A stretch of 23,171 nucleotides of DNA, taken from assembly GCA_905479515.1 (NCBI GenBank), contig CAJQMX010000192.1, positions 1 to 23,171 on the forward strand. The letters are read 5' to 3'. The position numbers and the translations under genes are program-made. Positions 1 through 9,200 of this stretch are shown here, in pieces. Origin of the DNA: an uncultured Parasphingopyxis sp. GTDB taxonomy: Bacteria; Pseudomonadota; Alphaproteobacteria; Sphingomonadales; Sphingomonadaceae. The notes beneath the pieces were generated by a model. It saw only the letters and a program-made list of their open reading frames with translations, ran no database searches and was not told the DNA's origin. Position 1 is the first letter of the stretch. Each line of letters opens with the position of its first letter.

Positions 1-1
1 T

Positions 2-766
2 ACGGCTGAAGTCGACCCGGTCTATTTCCCGCAGGTCGAAGTGATTGGCGATATCGCCAACGCCATCTGGCAGATCAAGGAAGACATCCTTCCGCAGGGC
101 CACTGGAATTTCGACAAGATGATGAAGGCCCGCGCCGCCGAAGTCGAACATACAGAAAGCCTGCATGATGACATGCGTCATCCCATCTATCCGCCGCATC
201 TGGTGAAAGCCGTGCGCGATGCAATGCCCGCAGACGGCATCATCGCGCTAGACAATGGCGTCTACAAAATCTGGTTTGCGCGCAACTATAATGCCCGCCA
301 GCCTAACACGGTGCTCCTCGACAATGCGCTGGCGACGATGGGCGCAGGCCTGCCCTCAGCCATGGGATCGGCCATGGTCTATCCTGATCGGAAGATCATG
401 GCGATTTGCGGCGATGGCGGGTTCATGATGAACAGTCAGGAGATGGAAACCGCGGTACGCCTCGGCCTTAACATCACCGTGCTGATCCTGCGCGATGATG
501 CCTATGGAATGATTCGCTGGAAGCAGGCCAATATGGGCTTCAAGGATTATGGCCTGACCTTCGACAATCCGGACTTTGTGAAATATGCCGAAAGCTATGG
601 CGCGCAGGGACACCGGGTGGAAAGCGCCGATCATCTCAAAGAGTTGCTCGACACATGTCTGGGCAGCGAAGGCGTTCATCTGATCGATTGCCCGGTCGAC
701 TATTCCGATAATGATCGCATTCTCAATCACGAGATCAAGGAATTAAGTGCGAAACTAGAGCTGTAG
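2..766 (+). CDS. Acetolactate-synthase-like ThDP enzyme, C-terminal part (5' end outside window)
   Basis: This is the last 254 codons of a thiamine-diphosphate-dependent enzyme of the acetolactate synthase large-subunit (IlvB-like) family. The reading frame is open to the left edge, so the GTG at 41 is an internal codon. The visible part is the C-terminal ThDP-binding domain: a glycine-rich run ending MGAGLPSAMG, then the cofactor motif starting GDGGFMMNSQE (bases 410 on), then RDDAYGMIRWKQ. The end of the cofactor motif has Asp-Asp where acetolactate synthases usually have Asn-Asn; the motif may still bind Mg2+-ThDP, but this points to a side branch of the family rather than housekeeping IlvB. 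Family members decarboxylate pyruvate or another 2-oxo acid and transfer the fragment. The N-terminal and FAD-type domains are out of view, so substrate is undecided. It has no obvious link to the cytochrome genes downstream. Confidence 0.85.
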   Translation, partial: TAEVDPVYFPQVEVIGDIANAIWQIKEDILPQGHWNFDKMMKARAAEVEHTESLHDDMRHPIYPPHLVKAVRDAMPADGIIALDNGVYKIWFARNYNARQPNTVLLDNALATMGAGLPSAMGSAMVYPDRKIMAICGDGGFMMNSQEMETAVRLGLNITVLILRDDAYGMIRWKQANMGFKDYGLTFDNPDFVKYAESYGAQGHRVESADHLKELLDTCLGSEGVHLIDCPVDYSDNDRILNHEIKELSAKLEL

Positions 767-789
767 AGGCAAATTCATAGCGTTCAACG

Positions 790-819
790 CTTGCCAGCAC
801 GGGCAAGAACGAACATAAG
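790..819 (+). promoter_or_regulatory. Possible promoter overlapping a small hairpin before the cytochrome operon
   Basis: The 135-bp gap between the ThDP enzyme and the pentahaem cytochrome holds TTGCCA at 791-796. This is 5 of 6 to the sigma70 -35 box and lies 17 bp before CATAAG at 814-819, which is 4 of 6 to the -10 box. The -35 region also lies in an inverted repeat, CTTGCC (790-795) and GGCAAG (802-807). The hairpin could be a weak terminator of the upstream gene, since TTTT follows only at 820-823, or an operator over the promoter. These are consensus matches only. Confidence 0.28.
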
Positions 820-901
820 TTTTCCCAAGACGGGGGTCGCAAATTTCGAACGGGTGCAGCTGTATCCGGTCTTTGTTTAGCACCATGCCAAGGGGAGGCA
901 G

Positions 902-2296
902 ATGGCGCGGAAAACGAACTGGGCGATCGGACTGGCTGCACTGGCTGCAGCTGTCGGTTTTTCCATGGGCATCGGGCAGTCTAACGACGCCACCGCTGCG
1001 GCGGCCCAAATCAGCGCGAACACGCATGTAGGCGTTGCCAGTTGTGGCGGCACGACCTGTCACGGCAGGCAGGAAGCCGACGGTGCTGTTGTTCGGCAGG
1101 ATGAGCTGATGCGTTGGCAGGAACCCTCCAGCGCAACCGGCTCCCACAGCCGCGCCTATGCCATTCTTACCAATCCGCGCTCCCAGCGCATCGCCAATGA
1201 ATTGGGCATCGGCAATCCGGCCAGCGCGGCCATGTGCCTTGGCTGTCATAGCGATTATGTACCTGCCGCACGGCGCGGGCCGCGTTTCCAGCTTTCCGAC
1301 GGGGTAAGCTGCGAATCATGCCATGGCGGCGCGGGCGGCGGAAGCACCGGATGGCTCGCCAGCCATTATGCGGTCGGCAATACCCACAGTGCCAATGTCT
1401 CGCGCGGTCTCTATCCGCTGGACAATGCCCGGGCGCGCGCCTCGCTTTGCTTGAACTGCCATTTTGGCAGCACGAGCGAAGTCCAGTTCGTCAATCACCG
1501 AATCATGGCGGCTGGTCATCCGCGCCTTGTGTTCGAACTCGATCTCTTCTCGACCCTGCAACAGCATCATGACGAAGATGGCGATTATTCACGCCGCAAG
1601 GGCCGGACCAACCATGTGCAGATGTGGGCGGTCGGCCAAGCGACGGCGCTCGAACGCTCGCTGACCCTGTTCCAGAATCAGCGACTCGGCACCGAAGGCC
1701 TGTTCCCCGAATTCGTCTTTTTCGATTGTCACACCTGCCATCGCCGGATCTATGATGATCCCAATGCGCGGCCGACCGGCATTGCCAATCCAGCGCGGCC
1801 GATCCCCAATGGATTTCCTGCCTATCAGGACGAGAATATGATCATGCTCTCGGCCGCCGCCCGCATCGTTGCGCCGGGCGCAGCAGACCGGTTTGATCGT
1901 GACAGCCGCGCCTTCCATGGCGCACTGGCCGAGGGACGCACTGCCGGGATGGCAGCCGCCGCGCGTCTCCAAAGCAGTGCGCGAGGGCTCGCCAATGCAT
2001 TCGCCTCAGCCAGTTTCACGCGGCAGCAGAATTTCGCGATCATTGACGCAGTCTCGTCCGAAGCCATTCGCTCGCGCTTCACCGATTATGAGGGCAGCGT
2101 GCAGGCGGTGATGGCCACCGATACCCTGCTCAATGCGATGGTGAGCCAGGGCACGATCAACGAAAGCCAGGTTGGCGGGATCCGCGCGGATATCAACGCC
2201 GCCTATGCCGCCGTGCGTGAGCCCAACGCCTATCGGCCACTGGAATTCAGGCAGGCCCTTGGCCGCGCCTCGGCAGCAATCGGACGGTTACGGTGA
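902..2296 (+). CDS. Pentahaem c-type cytochrome, periplasmic (cytochrome c554-like)
   Basis: This is a secreted multihaem electron carrier of 464 residues. A basic start (MARKTNW) and a hydrophobic stretch with Ala-rich cleavage region near residues 33-38 form a signal peptide. There are five haem-attachment sites: an atypical C-X4-C-H (C48 to H54), then CXXCH at 112-116, 137-141, 183-187 and 276-280. The spacing and the first site recall the cytochrome c554/multihaem family, whose members pass electrons in the periplasm; that assignment is by pattern only. The last 150 or so residues have no haem site and are helix-rich. A strong Shine-Dalgarno sequence (AGGGGAGG, 890-897) supports the ATG at 902. 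It is the first gene of the four-gene plus-strand operon and its stop overlaps the next start by 4 bp, so translation is probably coupled. It probably shuttles electrons between the inner-membrane and outer-membrane modules. Confidence 0.85.
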   Translation: MARKTNWAIGLAALAAAVGFSMGIGQSNDATAAAAQISANTHVGVASCGGTTCHGRQEADGAVVRQDELMRWQEPSSATGSHSRAYAILTNPRSQRIANELGIGNPASAAMCLGCHSDYVPAARRGPRFQLSDGVSCESCHGGAGGGSTGWLASHYAVGNTHSANVSRGLYPLDNARARASLCLNCHFGSTSEVQFVNHRIMAAGHPRLVFELDLFSTLQQHHDEDGDYSRRKGRTNHVQMWAVGQATALERSLTLFQNQRLGTEGLFPEFVFFDCHTCHRRIYDDPNARPTGIANPARPIPNGFPAYQDENMIMLSAAARIVAPGAADRFDRDSRAFHGALAEGRTAGMAAAARLQSSARGLANAFASASFTRQQNFAIIDAVSSEAIRSRFTDYEGSVQAVMATDTLLNAMVSQGTINESQVGGIRADINAAYAAVREPNAYRPLEFRQALGRASAAIGRLR

Positions 2297-4278
2297 AGAT
2301 GGGTTCAAAACTGACGGCGCTCCTCACAGCCAGCGCCTTTGTCCTCGCGTCTTGCGGGGGTGGAGGTGGCGGCACGCCCGGCAACACGCAGGGCAATCCC
2401 GCGCCGCCCCCTCCTCCGCCACCGCCGCCTGCAACAACCCAATATGCGGTTCCCGCACAGGAATCGCTCTCGGCTGCGGATGTCCGACAGATCATCGCGC
2501 AGGCCGCCGGTGAAGCCAATGCACAGGGGCTGCCGGTTGCCATCGCCGTGGTGGACAGGGTGGGCAATGTGCTCGCCGTCTATGCGATGACCGGGGCTGA
2601 TCTTTCGCTTACGGTTCCCGCACCGCCCGGCACCAATTTCGATTTGCAGGGCACCGCCCTTCCCGCGCCTGCGGCCGCAGTTGGCGCAATCGCCAAGGCG
2701 ATAACCGGGGCCTATCTCTCCTCCGGCGGCAATGCGTTCTCGACCCGTACGGCGAGCGAGATCGTGCAGCAGCATTTCCCGCCCGCACCGACAACCGTGG
2801 GCCTTGAAAGCGGGCCGCTATTTGGGGTGCAGTTCAGCGCGCTGCCTTGTTCGGATCTTGTTGCACGCTTCACCGGCGCGCCCGGCCCGAATGCATTGAT
2901 CGGGCCAAAGCGCTCTCCGCTAGGCCTGTCTGCCGATCCCGGTGGATTTCCGCTTTATCGCAATGGTGTGGTCATTGGCGGTGTCGGTGTGATGGGTGAC
3001 GGGATCTACGGCTTCGACCCGAACCGCCTCGACAATGACAATAGCGCTGAAGAGACAATCGGGCTTGCGGCAACGGTCGGCTTTGAGCCGCCGGCAAGCA
3101 TTGTCGCAGAGCGCATTCCGGTTGATGGAACGTCGCTGAAATTCTCGGATGCGGATACGGACGATTTCCGCAGCAATCCCGCTTCGCCGCCAGCGTTTGG
3201 AGCGATTGCCGGCGGATTGGCCGATGTGCCGGGCTATTTTGTTGCCGCAGGCGGTGTCCTTGCTGGCTCGGCCTATGGCAGTGAAGCCTCTGGCATTCGC
3301 GCCTCGACAGCCGGGGAATTCAGCATCCGTGATGCCTTTGTCCTGAGCGATGGATCGGGCGCCAACCGCTTTCCGATCCGTGCCGCAACCGATGCCGCCG
3401 ATGTCGCCTCTCCGCTTACCGCCAGCGAAGTCACCGCGCTGCTCGAAGAAGCCTTTATCGTCATGCGCCGCGCGCGTGCGCAAATCCGCCGCCCGCTAGA
3501 CAGCCGGGCACAGGTCAGCATCTCGGTCGTTGATACCCATGGGGAGGTGCTCGGTATTGTCCGTTCGCCGGACGCCCCGATTTTCGGCATTGATGTATCA
3601 CTCCAGAAAGCGCGCACGGCCGCTTTTTTCTCGGGTGCCAATGCGGCGACATTGCTGCTGGGCAATCCGAGCGCGGATGTGAACGGCTTCGTCCAGAGAA
3701 CGCGCACTTTCCTGGATGATCCCAATGCGCTCACCGGAACCTTCGCCTTTGCAGATCGCTCGGGCGGCAACCTCTCCCGTCCCTATTTCCCGGATGGAGA
3801 AGTGGGCCGGCCAAATGGCCCGCTTTCCCGACCCATCGACAGTTTCAACCCGTTTTCCACCGGGCTGCAATCAGCTTTGATCCTCCAGAACATCCTGACC
3901 CATGTCGGCTTCATCTTTGGCCTGAACGCCGACACACCGGCGCGCTGCACAGCGACGCCAGATGTGGCGCCCGGCCAGAATCCGCTGGAAAATGGTATCC
4001 AGATTTTCCCCGGCTCGGTTCCCATCTATCGGGGCAATACCCTGATTGGCGGTATCGGCGTATCGGGCGACGGGATCGATCAGGATGACATGATCAGCTT
4101 CCTCGGCATGCATAATGCCTCGGTTCGTGTTGGTGGAATCAACAATGCGCCCCCGGGCATTCGTGCGGACCGGATTGTCGTCAATGTTGGTGGAACCGGG
4201 GTCCGGCTGCGCTATGTCAGCTGCCCCTTCGCGCCGTTCCTCGACACGGACGAAAACAATGTCTGTCAGGGCCTGTAG
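2293..4278 (+). CDS. Lipoprotein with two GlcG/HbpS-like (DUF336) domains
   Basis: This is a 661-residue predicted lipoprotein. The leader ends in the lipobox LASC, followed by six glycines and then nine consecutive prolines, a flexible tether typical of envelope-anchored proteins. Two related halves follow. One begins near residue 59 (LSAADVRQIIAQAA, then VAIAVVDRVGNVLAVY); the other near residue 375 (TASEVTALLEEAF, then VSISVVDTHGEVLGIV). Each half ends with a matching glycine-rich strand (VVIGGVGVMGDGI and TLIGGIGVSGDGI). This is the GlcG/HbpS (PF03928) layout. Some members bind haem, as in the extracellular sensor HbpS; others have no known ligand. Between cytochrome genes it could bind or deliver haem or a redox cofactor, but I see no CXXCH here and function is open. 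The GTG at 2293 overlaps the upstream stop by 4 bp; the ATG at 2299 is an equally good start and loses two residues. Confidence 0.75.
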   Translation: MKMGSKLTALLTASAFVLASCGGGGGGTPGNTQGNPAPPPPPPPPPATTQYAVPAQESLSAADVRQIIAQAAGEANAQGLPVAIAVVDRVGNVLAVYAMTGADLSLTVPAPPGTNFDLQGTALPAPAAAVGAIAKAITGAYLSSGGNAFSTRTASEIVQQHFPPAPTTVGLESGPLFGVQFSALPCSDLVARFTGAPGPNALIGPKRSPLGLSADPGGFPLYRNGVVIGGVGVMGDGIYGFDPNRLDNDNSAEETIGLAATVGFEPPASIVAERIPVDGTSLKFSDADTDDFRSNPASPPAFGAIAGGLADVPGYFVAAGGVLAGSAYGSEASGIRASTAGEFSIRDAFVLSDGSGANRFPIRAATDAADVASPLTASEVTALLEEAFIVMRRARAQIRRPLDSRAQVSISVVDTHGEVLGIVRSPDAPIFGIDVSLQKARTAAFFSGANAATLLLGNPSADVNGFVQRTRTFLDDPNALTGTFAFADRSGGNLSRPYFPDGEVGRPNGPLSRPIDSFNPFSTGLQSALILQNILTHVGFIFGLNADTPARCTATPDVAPGQNPLENGIQIFPGSVPIYRGNTLIGGIGVSGDGIDQDDMISFLGMHNASVRVGGINNAPPGIRADRIVVNVGGTGVRLRYVSCPFAPFLDTDENNVCQGL

Positions 4279-4280
4279 GC

Positions 4281-6218
4281 ATGGCGGCGATTGCTCCTCT
4301 GATCTGCATCGCGGTGGCCGCTCAGGGCCCGGGCGCATTTGGCCCGCCAACCCCTTTTACTTCTGCGCTCGCACTTACCATGGCAGCAGCCGAACCGAGT
4401 GGCAGCGCCATGCGCCGCCGGATACCGGGCGAGGATGAAACCGGACTCAACGAAATCCAGATCGATGACGAGATGGAGCCGGGCGATGCGGATGAAACCA
4501 TCATTGATGGCCGCCGGCGGCCCGGTGTTCTGCAAGGCGATCTTCCCGATCCGGTAACCCAGGACAATATCGGCGCCGTGCGCGCGCCGCCGCCGCAAGC
4601 CTTTCCCGGCGACCAGTTTCCGGTTCCCGATCGCTGGCGTCTGGTCGAATCGATTGGCGTGAACGAAAATTTGCTCGATCCCTATAACCAGAACACGCTG
4701 AAGGGGGATCGCCCCATTCCGATCGGCGATTTGCCTGACTGGCTGCCGATCAATGGCGATGACTGGTTCTTCGTCGTCAACGCGGTTTCCGACACGGTGA
4801 TCGAACCGCGCAGCTTCCCGACGCCGGTCGGTGTGCAAACGACAACCGAACCGGACAGCCTCGACGTGTTTGGACAGGCCGACAGCCTTGTGCTCGCCCA
4901 GACCTTCATCACAGGCGTCGCTCTTATCAAGGGGTCGACCGCTTTTCGTCCGCCCGATGTTGAATATCGCGTAACGCTGGCGACGCAGTTCAACTATGTC
5001 GACGTGAATGAACGCCGGGTTCTGTTCGTTGAGCCAAGCCGCCCCAGCCATCGTTTTGACTGGTTCACGGGTGTCCAGGAACTCTTCATCGACTATCACT
5101 TCCGCAACACATCGCGGCGCTATGATTTCGATTCCATCCGGGTTGGCGTTCAGCCATTTAACGCGGATTTCCGGGGATTTCTGTTTCAGGACAATCAGCT
5201 CGGCGTCCGCTTTTTCGGGACGCGGGACAATAACCGGCTGCAATATAATCTCGCGGCCTTCATGCGGCTGGAGAAGGACACCAATTCGGGCCTGAACGAC
5301 CTGTTCGCCACGCCGCGCAGCGATTATGTTTTCCACGCCAATGTCTTCCGGCAGGATTTGCCCGTGGCCGGGCTCACCAGCCAGTTCAGCGTCACCTATA
5401 ATATGAACCGCGAACAGACGGACGTGGAGATCGACGATAACGGCTTCCCCGTTCGGCCTGCCCTGCTCGGCACGTTGCGCGGGCGGGATTATGACGTGGT
5501 CTATCTCGGCTATAACGCAGACGGACGGATCGGGCGGATCAACGTAACCGGATCAGCCTATCTGGCGCTCGGCGAAGACCGGAACAGCTTTTTCACCGAT
5601 GAACCGGCGGACATCTTCGCCTATTTCGGTGCGGCCGAGCTCAGCTATGATGTGGACTGGATGCGCTTTCGCCTGTCCGGCCTTTATGCCAGCGGCGATG
5701 GCGACCCCTATGACAATACCGAGCGCGGCTTTGACGCAATTTTCGAGAATCCGATTTTTGCCGGCGCGGACACCAGCTACTGGATCCGGCAGGTCATTCC
5801 TTTTGCGGGTGGCGGACGCGCCGTCGGTGTTAACGGGCGCAACGGCATCCTGAATTCGCTACGCTCTTCCAAGGAACAGGGCCAATCGAATTTCAACAAT
5901 CCGGGCACGATCCTTGTGGGCGTCGGCGCGGATTTCGATATCACGCCGTCCTTCCGCCTCTCGACCAATGTAAATCATCTCTGGTTCGATAACACGAGCA
6001 GCCTGCAGGCATTGCGCAATGAGGGCAGCATTCCCTCATCGATTGGCTATGACGTATCTGCTGCTGCGATCTGGCGTCCCTTGTCGACGCAAAATATCGT
6101 GCTGCGTCTTTCAGGTGCCGCTTTCGAGGCAAGCGATGGATTTTCTGATTTATTTGCACAGGATAGACGCTCCGGCACCTATTACTCCGTCCTGTTCAAC
6201 GCGATACTGAGCTATTGA
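4281..6218 (+). CDS. Predicted outer-membrane beta-barrel (porin-like partner of the cytochromes)
   Basis: This 645-residue protein has no haem motif. An acidic, probably disordered stretch (about residues 45-100) comes first. After it the chain is an almost unbroken series of short alternating hydrophobic/polar segments with many Tyr, Phe and Trp, such as EYRVTLATQFNYV, RDYDVVYLGYNA and FRLSTNVNHLWF, and it ends ...SVLFNAILSY. Alternating aromatic strands and a C-terminal aromatic residue are the hallmarks of outer-membrane beta-barrels. The length is close to that of MtrB-type barrels, which sheathe a decahaem cytochrome, but I recognise no MtrB/PioB sequence signature. An alginate-export-like porin is an alternative. 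The leader is odd, with no basic n-region after the start; it may be cleaved after AVAA or near residue 38. The ATG lies 2 bp after the preceding stop, and its own stop overlaps the next start, so it is tightly coupled to both neighbours. Confidence 0.65.
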   Translation: MAAIAPLICIAVAAQGPGAFGPPTPFTSALALTMAAAEPSGSAMRRRIPGEDETGLNEIQIDDEMEPGDADETIIDGRRRPGVLQGDLPDPVTQDNIGAVRAPPPQAFPGDQFPVPDRWRLVESIGVNENLLDPYNQNTLKGDRPIPIGDLPDWLPINGDDWFFVVNAVSDTVIEPRSFPTPVGVQTTTEPDSLDVFGQADSLVLAQTFITGVALIKGSTAFRPPDVEYRVTLATQFNYVDVNERRVLFVEPSRPSHRFDWFTGVQELFIDYHFRNTSRRYDFDSIRVGVQPFNADFRGFLFQDNQLGVRFFGTRDNNRLQYNLAAFMRLEKDTNSGLNDLFATPRSDYVFHANVFRQDLPVAGLTSQFSVTYNMNREQTDVEIDDNGFPVRPALLGTLRGRDYDVVYLGYNADGRIGRINVTGSAYLALGEDRNSFFTDEPADIFAYFGAAELSYDVDWMRFRLSGLYASGDGDPYDNTERGFDAIFENPIFAGADTSYWIRQVIPFAGGGRAVGVNGRNGILNSLRSSKEQGQSNFNNPGTILVGVGADFDITPSFRLSTNVNHLWFDNTSSLQALRNEGSIPSSIGYDVSAAAIWRPLSTQNIVLRLSGAAFEASDGFSDLFAQDRRSGTYYSVLFNAILSY

Positions 6219-9200
6219 TGACAAGCTGGCTTTCCCTTCCGCGCATCGCGATGCTGCTTGCCGCAGCCACCATCCTGTTCGCCATTATCGCGAGCCCCGG
6301 CGGCGCAGCGGGCGGCGAAACGGCGGTCGTCAGGGATTATGTGTCGGCTGGCGTTCTGGCCGACCCTTCTCCCCGCAACCAGACCCAGGCCGAAGCCGAT
6401 GCCAAGAGTGCTGGCTGTATCAGCTGTCATACCGCTTCCGACGAGCTGACCATGCATGCGAGCCCGGCAGTGACCCTGGGCTGCACCGATTGCCATGGCG
6501 GCAATCCGGAGGTTGCGCTCACCAATAGCGCGCTTGATTATGACGATCCCGCCTATCTCGCGGTGCAGTATCGCGCGCATGTGTTGCCGCTTTACCCGGA
6601 CAGCTGGCATTTCCCGTCGAGCGCCAATCCGAACCGCTCCTACACCTTGCTCGCCCGCGAAAGCCCGGAATATATCCGTTTCATCAATCCCTCGGACTAT
6701 CGGGTGGTCCGCGAAGCCTGCGGTGCCTGCCATATCGAGGTGATCGAAGCGGCGGAACGCTCGCTCATGGCAACCGGCGCGATGTTGTTGGGCGGTGCCG
6801 CCTATAATAATGGCATCCTTCCTTACCGAAATTATATCGTCGGCAACGCCTATACGCGAGACGGTGAGCCTGCCGCGATCGTCTCACCCGGTGATCCGCA
6901 TGGCACGGTGACACCTGAACAGGCAGCCCGCGGCGCCCTGCCCCGGCTCCTGCCCCTGCCGACCTGGCATGTCGTTCCTCCGGGCGATATCTTCCGCGTG
7001 TTTGAGCGCGGCGGCCGCAATATCGCGACCCAGTTTCCCGAGATCGGCATCCCCAATATCAGCGGCAATATCCAGCGGCTCGAAGAGCCCGGCCGCCCCG
7101 ACCTGCGACAGTCAAATCGCGGCGCCGGCACCGGCCTACGGATCTCGATCCCGATCCTCAATATTCACAAGACCCGGCTCAACGATCCTTTCACATGGCT
7201 CATGGGCACCAATGACCAGCCCGGCGATTATCGCCATTCAGGCTGTGCATCCTGCCATGTCGTTTATGCCAATGACCGCGAACCGCGCCACTCGCTGACC
7301 TATGCGCAATATGGCCGCGATGGTCAGACGGCGACGGCCGATCCAACGATCAACCGGCTGCGTGAAGGCCATCACCGAACCGACGCGCATGAAGAGCCTG
7401 AAGTCGATGTTGCGATGGAACCGGGCCAGTGCGGCGCGGCGTTTGACAGGGTCGCAGCCAGCATCCGTGCAGAACGCAGCAGCGGTGAGCATCACGAAGA
7501 TGGCACCCATGGCGGCGATACACATGACAGCGATGCAGATGGCGAGACCCATGACGGCGTTGGCGGACCTGACGAAGAAGAACATACCTCCAGCGCCGTG
7601 CCGATGGACGAACGCGAGCGCGGCCACCCGATCCGGCATGCCTTCACCCGCTCCATCCCGACTTCGCAATGCATGAACTGCCACATGCATCAGCCGAACA
7701 TGTTCCTGAACAGCTTCCTCGGTTACACGATGTGGGACTATGAGAGCGACGCGCCGTTGATGTGGCCGCGCGAACAGGTTTACCGCACCGCCGAACAGAT
7801 GTTTGCGATCCTCGACCGCAACCCCGAAATGGCGGCAGTTCGCGGTTGCTGGGGCGATATCGACTTTGTCCGCAACGTCACGGATCTGATCAATCCCGAA
7901 GCCCGAACCACGCAATTTGCCGATTATCACGGCCATGGCTGGAATTTCCGGGCCATCTTCAGACGCGACCGGGACGGCAATATGCTCGACGAGGATGGCA
8001 ATATCCTTGATCCTGACGACCCCGAACTGTTCCGCCGGGAGGGCGAAGGCCAGTTTGTCGAAGTCGGAACCAATCCGGGCCGCTCGGTGCATATGATGGA
8101 TATCCATGCCGAGATCGGCATGCAGTGCGCCGACTGCCATTTCGCGCAGGACAGCCATGGCAACGGGCTGATTTATGGCGAAGTGGCGAGCGCGGTGGAG
8201 ATTGGCTGTGCGGATTGCCATGGGACGGTCGACGAATATCCGACGCTACGAACCTCTGGTCCGGCTGCGCCGCCTACAGGAAACAATCTCACGCTGCTGC
8301 GCAATCCCGACGGGCAGCGCCGGTTTGAGTGGATGCGGGACAATATGGGGCGCCGTATTCTTGTCCAGCGTTCGATCATCGACCCCGATCTCGAATGGGA
8401 AGTCAGCCTGGTGCGCGATTCCGTGGACCGGACCCATCCCGATTTCAACGAAGCCTCTGCGCGCTCGAAACTTATGGGCCGCGGCGGGGCAGAGAGCGGT
8501 GTGTTTGAATTCGGCCCCGGCATTGCGCCGGAAGACCGCGCCCATCCCGATGACGAGATGGCCTGCTTCACCTGCCATCTGAGCTGGACGACATCTTGCG
8601 GCGGTTGCCATCTGCCGATTGAAGCCAATGCGCTGACCACCAGCCATCAATATGACGGCCTGCAATCCCGCAATTTCGCGACCTACAACCCGCAGGTTGC
8701 GCGCGATCAGATGTTCCAGCTCGGCCGTCATCAGGATACGCGCGGCAACATCATCGCGCCGGTCCGCTCCAGTTCTGCGCTGGTACTGAGTTCAACCAAT
8801 ATCAACCGCGAACGCATCTATGTGCAGCAGCCGCCGATTTCGGCTTCGGGCTATTCGAGCCAGGCCTTCGCACCGCATTTCCCGCATACCGTGCGCCGCA
8901 CAGAGACCAAGCAATGCACCGATTGCCACCTCTCAGAGGCGAACGACAATAATGCGATCATGGCGCAGCTGCTCCTGCAGGGCACCAACTTCGTCAATTT
9001 CGTCGGGCTCAATGCATGGGTTGGTGAGGAACAGGGTTTCCAGGCGGTCCGCGTGTCCGAATGGGATGAACCACAGGCCGTGTTTGGCTCCTATCTCCAT
9101 CGCTATGCCTATCCCGATTACTGGCGTGTGCATGTTGAGGATCATGATCGTGAGCTGCGCGAGTTCCGGCGCGGGCGGATTTTCGATGAGAATCTGTCGG

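Noticed and set aside
4266..5336. Minus-strand open frame of 356 codons opposite the beta-barrel gene
   Set aside because: Long antisense frames are common in GC-rich genomes. It overlaps the barrel and lipoprotein genes, and its sequence has no known motif, while the plus strand shows an ordered beta-barrel pattern and translational coupling.
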